Below are positions 1-7,676 of a stretch of 64,000 bases of DNA, one piece after another. Made by a program: the position numbers and the translations under genes. This DNA comes from Streptomyces chartreusis NRRL 3882 (lineage in GTDB: Bacteria > Actinomycetota > Actinomycetes > Streptomycetales > Streptomycetaceae): assembly GCF_900236475.1 (NCBI RefSeq), contig NZ_LT963352.1, forward strand, positions 7,721,001 through 7,785,000. The letters run 5' to 3'. The notes below the pieces were generated by a model, which was not told where the DNA came from, ran no database searches, and worked only from the letters and a program-made list of their open reading frames with translations. Position 1 is the first letter of the stretch. Every line of letters starts with the position of its first letter.

Positions 1-1294
1 CGTCGGTCATGCCCTTGAAGGTCTTGCCGAGCATGGCGAGGCCGCCGTCGGCGGTGCGGGCGCCCAGGTGGAGGTTGGAGAGCTTGCCGGTGCGGCGGCC
101 GTGTCCCCACTCGGCGGCCAGGACGACCAGGTCGAGGGTGTGGACGGGCTTGACCTTCAGCCAGGACGCGCCGCGCCGGCCCGCGCTGTAGGGGGCGTCC
201 AGCGCCTTGGCGACGACGCCCTCGTGGCCGCGCTTCAGGGTCTCGGCGAGAAACTCCTCCGCCGTGTGCAGACCGTCCGGGCCGGACACCGTCGTGCGGC
301 GTACCCGCATCGGCTCGGGGACCAGCCGGGCCAGCTCCGCGTGCCGCTCGGCGAACGGCAGGTCCAGCAGGTCACGGCCGTCGACGGACAGCGCGTCGAA
401 GAAGACGGGGGAGACCGGCACCGCGCGTGCCGCCGTCGCCACGTCCGTGCGCGAGCCGACGCGACCGGCGATCTCCTGGAACGAGCGGGGGCGCCCGCCC
501 TCGTCGAAGGAGATCACCTCGCCGTCGAGGATGAACCGCTCGCCCCGCAGTTCCAGCGCGGCGGCGGTCACTTCGGGCAGCCGGTCGGTGATGTCGTCGA
601 GGGTGCGGGTGTAGAGCCGTACCGCGTCGCCGTCCCGGTGCACCTGGACGCGGATGCCGTCCAGCTTCTCCTCGACCGCGCAGGCGCCGAGCTTGTCCAC
701 CGCCTCGGCGACCGAGGAGGCACTGTGCGCCAGCATCGGCCAGACCGGGCGGCCCACGGTGAGACGGAAGCGGTCCAGGGCGGCCGGGCCGTCCGCGAGC
801 AGCGCCTCGGCCACCGTCTGGAGGGAGCCCGCGAGCATCACGGCCCGCCGTACGTCCGCCGGAGGCGCCCCGGTCGCCTGGGCCAGTCCCTCGACCGCGA
901 CGGCGTCCAGCGCGCCCTGCCGTACCTCGCCGGTGAGCAGCCCGATCAGGAACCGCTGCTCCTCCTCGGTTGCCGCGCCCATCAACTCCCCGACCAGCCG
1001 GGCCCGTTCCGCCTGGGAGCCGGGCCCGGAGACCTTGGCGAGCTCCGACAGCCGGGCGTCCACCTCCCGCACGGTCAGTCCCGGCTCGGCGGCGGGGGCG
1101 ACCGGGCGGCTCAGCACCTTCCAGCCGACGCCGATCCGGCCCTGCGGCAGCCGGCCCGCCAGATACGGGATGACGATCGGCACGTCGTCCGCCTCCGCGC
1201 CCCGGAAGAGCTCCGCGAGCAGGGCCGTCTTCCGGGACCGCGCCGAGGTGGCGGCGACCTCCTGGGACACTCGGGCCAGCCGGTGCAGCAGCAT
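1..1294 (-). CDS. ATP-dependent DNA ligase, C-terminus cut by window edge
   Basis: Joins nicked DNA by adenylating an active-site lysine with ATP. The visible 431 codons begin at an ATG (MLLHRLARVSQ) and read without a stop to the window edge, so the C-terminal part, probably the end of the OB domain, lies outside. An N-terminal helical domain is followed near residue 205 by the nucleotidyltransferase motif EEKLDGIR, in which K is the adenylated lysine, then by RFILDGEVI and later by LKRGHEGVVAK and WLKVKP, all characteristic of ATP-dependent ligases. The layout matches the roughly 510-residue LigB-like enzymes of actinobacteria rather than LigD, because no polymerase or nuclease module is seen. 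It lies just downstream of the flavoprotein gene on the same strand, 72 bases away. The family assignment is firm; the biological role (repair rather than replication) is inference. Confidence 0.93.
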   Translation of the reverse strand, partial: MLLHRLARVSQEVAATSARSRKTALLAELFRGAEADDVPIVIPYLAGRLPQGRIGVGWKVLSRPVAPAAEPGLTVREVDARLSELAKVSGPGSQAERARLVGELMGAATEEEQRFLIGLLTGEVRQGALDAVAVEGLAQATGAPPADVRRAVMLAGSLQTVAEALLADGPAALDRFRLTVGRPVWPMLAHSASSVAEAVDKLGACAVEEKLDGIRVQVHRDGDAVRLYTRTLDDITDRLPEVTAAALELRGERFILDGEVISFDEGGRPRSFQEIAGRVGSRTDVATAARAVPVSPVFFDALSVDGRDLLDLPFAERHAELARLVPEPMRVRRTTVSGPDGLHTAEEFLAETLKRGHEGVVAKALDAPYSAGRRGASWLKVKPVHTLDLVVLAAEWGHGRRTGKLSNLHLGARTADGGLAMLGKTFKGMTD

Positions 1295-1366
1295 GCAGCC
1301 ATGGTGCACCGGAGGCGGCGCCTCTACACCCGGACGGCCCGGCGCGGTGACTTTCGAGGAGAGCCT

Positions 1367-2287
1367 TCAGACGGCGTCCAGGTCCGCCATCAGCAGATCC
1401 CCGACGATCGCCGACGCCGCCCGGTACCCGCCGCTCGCCGCGTGCACGACCTGCTCGGCGAAGCCGATCGCGTTGCCCGCGGCCCACACGCCCGGCACGG
1501 TCGTCAGACCGTTCCCGTCCACCACCGGGTACGCGCCGAACGGCGTCTCGTGCAGTTCGGCGCCGAGCCGCTCCAGCAGGCCGGTCTGCGGGACGGGCCG
1601 CGGTCCGACGAAGAGCACCGAGCGGGCGTGTGCCGTGCCGTCGGCGAGCCGGACACCGGTGAGCCGGTCCTCCTCGACCACCAGGCCCGCGACCTCGCCG
1701 GGCACCACGTCCACCCCGGCCGCGGCGAGCCGGCGCAGGTCCTGGTCGGACAGCTCCTCCTCGGCGACCGTGTGCAGGAAGAACCGCACGTCCTTCGACC
1801 ACTGGGACACGATCAGCGCCTGGTGCACGCTCGCCGGGCTCGACGCCAGCACCCCGAAGGGCTGGTCGCGCACCTCCCAGCCGTGGCAGAACGGGCAGTG
1901 CAGCACGTCCCGGCCGAACCGCTCGGCGACCCCGGGGACCGCCGGCAGCTCGTCCTTCAGCCCGGTCGCGATCACCAGCCGCCGGGCCCGCACGGTCCGC
2001 CCGCCGGCCAGTACCACGGCGAAGTCCTCGCCCTTCTCCACCTCCACCACCCGGTCCCGCACGAGCTCCACCCCGTACCGCGCGATCTCCTCCCGGCCGA
2101 CGGCGAGGAACTCGGCGGGCGGCATGCCGTCCCGCGACAGATAGCCCTGCATGTGCGCGGCCGGCGCGTTGCGCGGCTCGCCCGCGTCGACGACCAGCGT
2201 CCGGTGCCGGGCCCGGCCCAGCACCAGCGCCGCGGACAGGCCCGCCGTACCACCGCCGACGACTACGACTGCGTACCTCTCGGTCAT
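1367..2287 (-). CDS. Thioredoxin-reductase-like FAD/NAD(P) oxidoreductase
   Basis: A 306-residue class II pyridine nucleotide disulfide oxidoreductase. An N-terminal FAD-binding Rossmann motif (VVVGGGTAGLSAA, residues 8-20) is followed by ATG and GxN-type FAD motifs, with WAAGNAIGF near the C-terminus. A CPFC pair at residues 131-134 occupies the redox-active CxxC position of thioredoxin reductases. The second Rossmann motif for NADPH is unusual (FGVLASSPASVHQ instead of GGGxSA), so the physiological electron donor and partner are uncertain. The ATG at 2287 is chosen because GGAGG precedes it by 7 bases; the same frame is open far upstream but lacks coding character. It is transcribed divergently from the XRE/cupin regulator, which probably controls it through the shared 78-base intergenic region. 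Confidence 0.9.
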   Translation of the reverse strand: MTERYAVVVVGGGTAGLSAALVLGRARHRTLVVDAGEPRNAPAAHMQGYLSRDGMPPAEFLAVGREEIARYGVELVRDRVVEVEKGEDFAVVLAGGRTVRARRLVIATGLKDELPAVPGVAERFGRDVLHCPFCHGWEVRDQPFGVLASSPASVHQALIVSQWSKDVRFFLHTVAEEELSDQDLRRLAAAGVDVVPGEVAGLVVEEDRLTGVRLADGTAHARSVLFVGPRPVPQTGLLERLGAELHETPFGAYPVVDGNGLTTVPGVWAAGNAIGFAEQVVHAASGGYRAASAIVGDLLMADLDAV

Positions 2288-2330
2288 GGTGACCACCTCC
2301 ACCGCCGAGCGTCGCCCCGGTGCCACGGGA

Positions 2331-2365
2331 TTGACAAACATGTTTGCCGAACCTGCAATACGACC
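2331..2365 (+). promoter_or_regulatory. Promoter and palindromic operator between flavoprotein and XRE genes
   Basis: TTGACA at 2331-2336 is followed after 18 bases by GCAATA (2355-2360), six bases before the ATG of the regulator, which suggests a leaderless transcript. The perfect 12-base palindrome CAAACATGTTTG (2335-2346) overlaps the -35 element and is a natural binding site for the dimeric regulator encoded next to it. The sequence is seen directly; the regulatory role is inferred. Confidence 0.5.
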
Positions 2366-2938
2366 ATGACTACGGACGAGGTACTCGCGGGCGTCGGACC
2401 CCGGCTGCGGCAGATGCGGAAGGAGCGGGAGGTGACCCTGGCGGCGCTTTCCGAGACCACCGGCATCTCCGTCAGCACCCTGTCCCGCCTGGAGTCCGGT
2501 CTGCGCAAACCCAGCCTTGAGCTGCTGCTGCCGATCGCCCGGGCGCACCAGGTGGCCCTGGACGAGCTGGTCGGAACCCCGTCGGCCGGTGACCCGCGGG
2601 TGCGGTCGAAGCCGATCGAGATGTTCGGGCGCACCCACTGGCCGCTCACCCGCCAGCCCGGCGGCCTCCAGGCCTACAAGGTGCTGGAACCCCAGCGCAG
2701 GCAGGAACCGGAACCGCGCACGCACGAGGGCTACGAGTGGTTGTACGTGCTGTCCGGCAGGTTGCGCCTGGTGCTGGGCGAGCACGACGTGGTGCTGACG
2801 GCGGGGGAGGCCGCGGAGTTCGACACCCGGGTGCCGCACTGGTTCGGGTCGACGGGGGAGGGGCCCGTGGAGTTCCTCAGCCTGTTCGGGCCGCAGGGGG
2901 AGCGGATGCATGTGCGGGCGCGGCCGAAGCGGTCGTGA
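2366..2938 (+). CDS. XRE-family transcriptional regulator with C-terminal cupin
   Basis: A 190-residue DNA-binding regulator. Residues 10-68 form a helix-turn-helix of the Cro/XRE type (LRQMRKEREVTLAALSETTG, then STLSRLESGLRKPSLELLLPIA). Residues 105-180 form a cupin barrel (EGYEWLYVLSGRLRLVLGEH, then GEAAEFDTRVPHWFG), the usual small-ligand or metal-sensing half of this two-domain family. The start is the ATG immediately after the likely -10 element. An upstream in-frame extension of about 765 codons exists only because of high GC and is not coding. The gene is divergent from the thioredoxin-reductase-like gene, and the palindrome between them suggests that it represses both. The ligand is unknown. 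Confidence 0.92.
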   Translation: MTTDEVLAGVGPRLRQMRKEREVTLAALSETTGISVSTLSRLESGLRKPSLELLLPIARAHQVALDELVGTPSAGDPRVRSKPIEMFGRTHWPLTRQPGGLQAYKVLEPQRRQEPEPRTHEGYEWLYVLSGRLRLVLGEHDVVLTAGEAAEFDTRVPHWFGSTGEGPVEFLSLFGPQGERMHVRARPKRS

Positions 2939-2980
2939 CGCACGAGACACCCGCCCACGGGACTCTTCTCCCGGAGGCTG

Positions 2981-3010
2981 TTCCCTGATCGGCAAGCGAC
3001 CGCTTAGTAT
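2981..3010 (+). promoter_or_regulatory. Promoter with inverted-repeat operator for the qor-fadE-fadE operon
   Basis: A good -10 element TAGTAT lies at 3005-3010, with a weak TTCCCT -35 element 18 bases upstream. The perfect inverted repeat AAGCG-AC-CGCTT (2994-3005) sits in the spacer and touches the -10 box. This placement fits repression by a TetR-type regulator, a common arrangement for acyl-CoA operons in actinobacteria. The regulator itself is not recognisable in this window, so the assignment is inference. Confidence 0.45.
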
Positions 3011-3056
3011 GCGAACGACCCCGGTCAGACGAAGCAGTCCCCCGTGGAGGCCCCGC

Positions 3057-4025
3057 ATGCAGGCATGGCAAGTGCACGAGAACGGCGAGCCGGGTGAGGT
3101 GATGCGCCTGGCGGACGTGGCGCCGCCGGCGCCCGGCGACGGCCAGGTCCTGCTGAAGGTGCGCGCCGCGAACATCAACTTCCCCGACGCCCTGCTCTGC
3201 CGCGGCCAGTACCAGGTCAGGCCGCCGCTGCCGTTCACCCCGGGGGTGGAGATCTGCGGCGAGACGCAGGACGGCCGCCGGGTGATCGCCAACCCGGTCC
3301 TGCCGTACGGCGGCTTCGCCGAGTACGCCGTCGCGGACTCCGCCGCCCTGCTGCCCGCGCCGGACGCCCTGGACGACGCGGAGGCCGCGGCCCTGCACAT
3401 CGGCTACCAGACCGGCTGGTTCGGTCTGCACCGCCGGGCCGGCCTGGAGGCCGGCGAGACCCTGCTCGTCCACGCTGCCGCAGGAGGGGTCGGCAGCGCG
3501 GCCGTGCAGCTCGGGAAGGCCGCCGGCGCCACCGTCATCGGTGTCGTCGGCGGCTCCCACAAGGCGGCCGTCGCCCGCGAGCTCGGCTGCGACGTCGTGA
3601 TCGACCGGCGCTCCGAGGACGTCGTCGCCGCCGTCAAGGAGGCCACCGGCGGCCGGGGCGCCGACGTGATCTACGACCCGGTCGGCGGCGAGGCCTACGC
3701 CCAGTCCGCCAAGGTCGTCGCCTTCGAGGGGCGCATCGTGGTCGTCGGCTTCGCCGGCGGCACGATCCCCAGCCCGGCGCTGAACCACGCCCTGGTGAAG
3801 AACTACTCGATCGTCGGCCTGCACTGGGGCCTGTACAACACCAAGAACCCGAAGCTGGTCCAGCACTGCCACGAGCAGCTCACCGAGCTGGCCGCCCGGG
3901 GTGCGATCAAGCCGCTGGTGAGCGAACGGGTGCCGCTCGGCGGGGCCGCCGCCGCCGTGCAGAAGGTCGCGGACGGCCTCACCACCGGCCGGATCGCCGT
4001 CGTCGTGGAGGAGGCAGCAGCATGA
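3057..4025 (+). CDS. NADPH:quinone oxidoreductase family protein
   Basis: A 322-residue zinc-independent medium-chain dehydrogenase/reductase. An N-terminal GroES-like fold (NINFPDALLCRGQYQ, then PFTPGVEICGE) is followed by a Rossmann domain with the nucleotide-binding motif HAAAGGVGSAAVQLGKAAGA around residues 140-160. The zinc-ligand cysteines of alcohol dehydrogenases are absent, as expected for quinone reductases and enoyl reductases of this family. A GGAGG sequence precedes the ATG at 3057. Its stop overlaps the start of the first acyl-CoA dehydrogenase by 4 bases, so the three genes are translationally coupled. An acyl-CoA or enoyl-CoA related redox role is therefore plausible, but the substrate cannot be read from sequence. 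Confidence 0.93.
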   Translation: MQAWQVHENGEPGEVMRLADVAPPAPGDGQVLLKVRAANINFPDALLCRGQYQVRPPLPFTPGVEICGETQDGRRVIANPVLPYGGFAEYAVADSAALLPAPDALDDAEAAALHIGYQTGWFGLHRRAGLEAGETLLVHAAAGGVGSAAVQLGKAAGATVIGVVGGSHKAAVARELGCDVVIDRRSEDVVAAVKEATGGRGADVIYDPVGGEAYAQSAKVVAFEGRIVVVGFAGGTIPSPALNHALVKNYSIVGLHWGLYNTKNPKLVQHCHEQLTELAARGAIKPLVSERVPLGGAAAAVQKVADGLTTGRIAVVVEEAAA

Positions 4026-5239
4026 GCAGCGCTGAGGAACTGCGCCGTCTTACCCGGGAGTTGCTGGCCGCGCACCCGCCGGCCTCGACCGACCGCCTGG
4101 ACTTCCTCCGGGCCCGCTTCGACGCCGGACTGGCCTGGGTGCACTACCCGGAGGGCCTCGGCGGACTCGGCGCTCCGCGGTCCCTCCAGGCCGTCGTGGA
4201 CGCCGAGTTGGAGGCGGCCGGGGCGCCCGACAACGACCCGCGGCGCATCGGCATCGGCCTCGGGATGGCCGCGCCGACCATCCTGGGCTACGGCACCGAG
4301 GAGCAGAAGCGGCGGTACCTGAGGCCCCTGTGGACGGGGGAGGAGGTCTGGTGCCAGCTGTTCAGCGAGCCGGGTGCCGGGTCCGACCTCGCCGCCCTGG
4401 GTACCCGGGCCGTCCGTGAAGATGGGGGCCCCTCCCGCTCGAGCGAAGCCGAGAGTGGGGGAGACTGGGTGGTCAACGGGCAGAAGGTCTGGACGTCCAG
4501 CGCCCACGTGGCGCGCTGGGCGATCCTCATCGCCCGCACCGACCCGGACGTGCCCAAGCACCGGGGCATCACGTACTTCATCTGCGACATGACCGACCCG
4601 GGCGTCGAGGTGCGGCCGCTGCGGCAGATCACCGGCGAGGCCGAGTTCAACGAGGTGTTCCTCACCGACGTCCGCATCCCGGACTCCCGCCGCCTCGGCG
4701 AGGTCGGTGACGGCTGGCGGGTCGCGCAGACCACCCTGAACAACGAGCGCGTCGCCATCGGAGGCATGCGGCTGCCCCGCGAGGGCGGCATGATCGGCCC
4801 GGTCTCGAAGACCTGGCGCGAGCGCCCGGAGCTGCGCACCCACGACCTGCACCAGCGCCTGCTGAAGCTCTGGGTCGAGGCCGAGGTCGCCCGGCTCACC
4901 GGCGAGCGGCTGCGCCAGCAGCTCGTGGCCGGCCAGCCCGGCCCCGAGGGCGCCGGCATGAAGCTCGCCTTCGCCCGCCTCAACCAGGAGATCAGCGGCC
5001 TGGAGGTGGAACTCCTCGGTGCGGACGGCCTGTTGTACGACGACTGGACCATGCGCCGCCCGGAGCTGGTCGACTTCACCGGCCGCGAGGCCGGCTACCG
5101 CTACCTGCGCTCCAAGGGCAACAGCATCGAGGGCGGGACCAGCGAGGTGCTGCTGAACATCGTCGCCGAGCGCGTCCTCGGTCTGCCCGCCGAACCGCGT
5201 ACCGACAAGGACGTCGCCTGGAAGGACCTCGCCCGATGA
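4022..5239 (+). CDS. Acyl-CoA dehydrogenase, catalytic-type subunit
   Basis: A 405-residue flavin-dependent acyl-CoA dehydrogenase of the FadE family that introduces the alpha-beta double bond of acyl-CoA. Seen are the substrate/FAD loop QLFSEPGAGSDLA, the core strand GDWVVNGQKVWTSSAHVARW and the C-terminal motif NSIEGGTSEVLLNIVAERVLG, whose glutamate occupies the catalytic-base position. Between TRAVR and DWVVNGQ there are about 15 extra residues (EDGGPSRSSEAESGG) encoded by a palindromic repeat, which family members normally lack. It overlaps both neighbours by ATGA junctions. With the next gene it probably forms a heteromeric enzyme, because the partner lacks the catalytic glutamate. The substrate is unknown. 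Confidence 0.95.
   Translation: MSSAEELRRLTRELLAAHPPASTDRLDFLRARFDAGLAWVHYPEGLGGLGAPRSLQAVVDAELEAAGAPDNDPRRIGIGLGMAAPTILGYGTEEQKRRYLRPLWTGEEVWCQLFSEPGAGSDLAALGTRAVREDGGPSRSSEAESGGDWVVNGQKVWTSSAHVARWAILIARTDPDVPKHRGITYFICDMTDPGVEVRPLRQITGEAEFNEVFLTDVRIPDSRRLGEVGDGWRVAQTTLNNERVAIGGMRLPREGGMIGPVSKTWRERPELRTHDLHQRLLKLWVEAEVARLTGERLRQQLVAGQPGPEGAGMKLAFARLNQEISGLEVELLGADGLLYDDWTMRRPELVDFTGREAGYRYLRSKGNSIEGGTSEVLLNIVAERVLGLPAEPRTDKDVAWKDLAR
4421..4465 (+). repeat. Palindromic Streptomyces-type repeat inserted in frame in acyl-CoA dehydrogenase
   Basis: The stretch contains CTCCCGCTC and GAGAGTGGGGGAG arms around an AGCGAAGCC loop, an imperfect hairpin. Elements of this form are, to my recollection, dispersed in many Streptomyces genomes, usually between genes. 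Here it reads through in frame and adds residues at a loop of the dehydrogenase. Only one copy was noticed in this window. Confidence 0.6.
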
Positions 5240-6309
5240 CCGACCTGTTGTACTCGGAAGAGGAGGAGGCGCTGCGCGCCGCCGTCCGCGACCTGCTCGC
5301 CGACCACTGCGACGCCCCGGGCGTCATCGCCCGCATCGAGTCGGACGCCCCGCACAACCGGGCGCTGTGGAAGGCACTCACCGACGGCATGGGCCTCGCG
5401 GGCCTGCTGGTGCCGGAGGAACTGGACGGCCAGGGCGCCACGCACCGGGAAGCCGCCGTGGTGCTGGAGGAGTTGGGGCGTGCGGTCGCGCCCGTCCCGT
5501 ACCTCACGAGCGCGGTCGTCGCCACCGAGGCGCTGCTGGCCTGCGGGACCGGCGACCTGCTCACCGAGCTCGCCTCCGGGACGTCGATCGGATCCCTCGC
5601 GGTCGCCCTCGACGTCGCACCGGGCGCCGCCTACAAGGTCGTCCGGCACGAGAACGGCCTGCTGCACGGCGAACTGACCGGCATCGCGGACGCGGCCGTC
5701 GCCGACGTGCTGCTCGTGCCCGCCGACGACGGCGGCCTGTACGCGGTCGACGCCGCCGCCGCGACCGTCACACCCCAGATCTCCCTGGACCTGACCCGGC
5801 CGTTGGCGACCGTCACCCTCGACGGAGCTCCGGGCCGCCTGCTGGGCGACGCCGAACCCGCCGTACGCCGGGCCCTGCGCGCCGGAGCCGGGCTGCTCGC
5901 CTCCGAACAGCTCGGCCTGGCCGACTGGACGCTGACGGAGACCGTCCGCTACCTCAAGGACCGCAAGCAGTTCAACCGGCCCGTCGGCGGCTTCCAGGCG
6001 CTCAAGCACCGGCTGGCCCAGCTGTGGCTGGAGGTCGCCAATCTCCGGGCCGCCGCCCGCAACGCCGCCGACGCCCTGTCGACCGGCCGGGACACCGACG
6101 TGGCCGTCACCGTCGCCCAGGCCTACGCGGCGCCGGTGGCCGTCCACGCGGCCGAGGAGGCACTGCAACTGCACGGCGGCATCGGCATGACGTGGGAGCA
6201 CCCGGCACACCTGTACCTGAAGCGCGCGAAGGCCGACTCGATCGCGTACGGCACGGCCGGCGCCCACCGGGAGGCACTCGCCGGACTGGTCGACCTCCAG
6301 GCCCCCTGA
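5236..6309 (+). CDS. Acyl-CoA dehydrogenase, partner subunit lacking catalytic Glu
   Basis: A 357-residue acyl-CoA dehydrogenase-fold protein. It has the N-terminal helical domain (MTDLLYSEEEEALRAAVRDL), a shortened central strand domain, and the C-terminal helical domain with RKQFNRPVGGFQALKHRLAQ and LQLHGGIGMTWEHPAHLYLK. At the site where active members carry a glutamate (YEGT or IEGGTSE) it reads SIAYGTAGAHR, so the general base is missing. It is coupled to the preceding gene by an ATGA overlap. The combination resembles the two-gene heteromeric FadE pairs of actinobacteria, in which one chain supplies the base. A strong intrinsic terminator follows 34 bases after the stop. Confidence 0.92.
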   Translation: MTDLLYSEEEEALRAAVRDLLADHCDAPGVIARIESDAPHNRALWKALTDGMGLAGLLVPEELDGQGATHREAAVVLEELGRAVAPVPYLTSAVVATEALLACGTGDLLTELASGTSIGSLAVALDVAPGAAYKVVRHENGLLHGELTGIADAAVADVLLVPADDGGLYAVDAAAATVTPQISLDLTRPLATVTLDGAPGRLLGDAEPAVRRALRAGAGLLASEQLGLADWTLTETVRYLKDRKQFNRPVGGFQALKHRLAQLWLEVANLRAAARNAADALSTGRDTDVAVTVAQAYAAPVAVHAAEEALQLHGGIGMTWEHPAHLYLKRAKADSIAYGTAGAHREALAGLVDLQAP

Positions 6310-6342
6310 CGTACACCTGGCCGACACTGGCCAACGCCGGAG

Positions 6343-6373
6343 AAAAGCCCGCCCCACCAGGGGCGGGTTTTTT
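6343..6373 (+). terminator. Intrinsic terminator of the qor-fadE-fadE operon
   Basis: An AAAGCCCGCCCC arm, an ACCA loop and a GGGGCGGGTTTTTT arm make a perfect GC stem followed by a U tract, a classic rho-independent terminator, here unusually complete for Streptomyces. Confidence 0.93.
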
Positions 6374-6505
6374 CGTGCGCCCTGCCCCGGTTGAAGTGAA
6401 CGCCCGACGGCACTCCGGCCAACTCCCCGCAAGGCCCTGCTCCTTGGCCCTGCCCGAACCCCATACTCGCAGGGTTCCCGTACGGCACTCCCAGGGAGGC
6501 AGAGC

Positions 6506-7369
6506 ATGGACCTCACCACCCGTCGCAGAGCCCTCACCACCCTCGGCGCCGCCCTCGCGGGCTCGGTCGCCCTCCCGGCCGGCCGCGCTCTCGCCGGCGA
6601 ACGGCGGCACGGGCCCCGACCGTTGTGGCGCGCCCACGCCCACAACGACTACGAGCACCCGCGCCCTCTGTTCGACGCCCTCGACCACCGCTTCGGCAGC
6701 GTCGAGGCCGACATCTACCTCGTCGGCGACCAGCTCCTCGTCGCCCACGACCCGGAGGACCTCGATCCGGCCCGCACGCTGGAGTCGCTCTACCTCGACC
6801 CGCTCGCCGCGCGCGTGCGGGCCAACCGCGGCCGCGTGTACCCGGGGTACCGCGGGTCACTGCAACTGCTCGTCGACATCAAGACCGAGGGCTCGTCGAC
6901 GTACCTCGAACTCGACCGCCACCTCAGGCGCTACCGGCACCTGTTCACGACGTACGCCCACGGCCGGGTCCTCCCCGGGCCGGTCACCGCCGTCATCTCC
7001 GGCGACCGCGCGGCCCGCGCCCCGATGGAGGCCCAGACCGTCCGGCGCGCCTTCTACGACGGCCGGCTCGCCGACCTCGGCAGCCAGGCGCGGGCCTCCT
7101 TCATCCCGCTGATCAGCGACAACTGGACGCTCAACTTCACCTGGCAGGGAGTGGGCGCGTTCCCGGACGCCGAGCGGGAGAAGCTGCGGCACATCGTCCG
7201 GGCCGCGCACAGCCGGGGCCAGAAGGTGCGGTTCTGGGCGACCCCGGACCTGGCCGGGCCCGCCCGGGACGCGCTGTGGGCCGAGCTGCTCGCCGCGGAC
7301 GTCGACTACCTCAACACCGACGACCTCGCCGGACTCGAGTCGTTCCTGGACGCCCGGCGGGCGGCGTAG
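6506..7369 (+). CDS. Tat-exported PI-PLC/glycerophosphodiester phosphodiesterase-like protein
   Basis: A 287-residue secreted protein of the TIM-barrel phosphodiesterase superfamily. A twin-arginine-type signal (TTRRRALTTLGAALAGSVAL) ends near AGRALAGE. The mature part begins WRAHAHNDYEHPRPLFDALD, carries GSVEADIYLVGDQLLVAHD with conserved E, D and H residues of the metal site, later LLVDIKTEG, and ends VDYLNTDDLAGLESFL. These match the bacterial AIM6-like branch of the PI-PLC/GDPD fold. A GGGAGGCAG sequence lies just upstream of the ATG. It probably hydrolyses a phosphodiester outside the cell, but the substrate is unknown. It stands alone between a terminator upstream and a small membrane protein gene downstream. 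Confidence 0.87.
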   Translation: MDLTTRRRALTTLGAALAGSVALPAGRALAGERRHGPRPLWRAHAHNDYEHPRPLFDALDHRFGSVEADIYLVGDQLLVAHDPEDLDPARTLESLYLDPLAARVRANRGRVYPGYRGSLQLLVDIKTEGSSTYLELDRHLRRYRHLFTTYAHGRVLPGPVTAVISGDRAARAPMEAQTVRRAFYDGRLADLGSQARASFIPLISDNWTLNFTWQGVGAFPDAEREKLRHIVRAAHSRGQKVRFWATPDLAGPARDALWAELLAADVDYLNTDDLAGLESFLDARRAA

Positions 7370-7479
7370 ACATCACACGTTCGGCGGACAGGTCAGCTGC
7401 CCGGATGAACCCTCCGCTACGCCACACTTACGGCCGAACGCCGTGAACCGGACATGGCGGCGTGGCGGAGGAGTTGACG

Positions 7480-7674
7480 ATGGCCATTTCCATCTCTGTG
7501 GTGCTGCTGCTCACGGTCCTGGCGGTGATCTTCCTGCGCAACGGCGGGCTGAAGGTCTCCCATGCCCTGGTCTGCCTGCTGCTCGGCTTCTACCTGGCCA
7601 GCACCAGCATCGCCCCCACGATCCACAGCGGGCTCACGGCGACGGCGGAGATCGTCAGCAGCCTGCGGCCCTGA
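7480..7674 (+). CDS. Small two-helix membrane protein
   Basis: A 64-residue hypothetical protein. The sequence starts MAISISVVLLLTVLAVIFLR, a likely first membrane helix, has a short NGGLKVS turn, then a second hydrophobic stretch (HALVCLLLGFYLASTSIAPT) and a polar tail. The ATG at 7480 is preferred over an in-frame GTG at 7462 because GGAGGAG sits 6 bases before the ATG. The protein lacks a recognised domain; similar short proteins occur in many streptomycetes, to my recollection. It converges with the phosphodiester glycosidase gene, leaving 2 bases between the stop codons. Confidence 0.7.
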   Translation: MAISISVVLLLTVLAVIFLRNGGLKVSHALVCLLLGFYLASTSIAPTIHSGLTATAEIVSSLRP

Positions 7675-7676
7675 CG

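Noticed and set aside
68..2302. Very long plus-strand open frame running into the XRE regulator (up to 956 codons)
   Set aside because: It lies antisense to the ligase and flavoprotein genes, has no ribosome-binding site and has Arg/Gly/Ala-rich low-complexity composition typical of GC-driven open frames. Only the part from 2366 is real.
2288..3400. N-terminal extension of the thioredoxin-reductase-like frame to 677 codons
   Set aside because: The extension is antisense to the XRE gene and unrelated to any flavoprotein; the ATG at 2287 has a strong ribosome-binding site.
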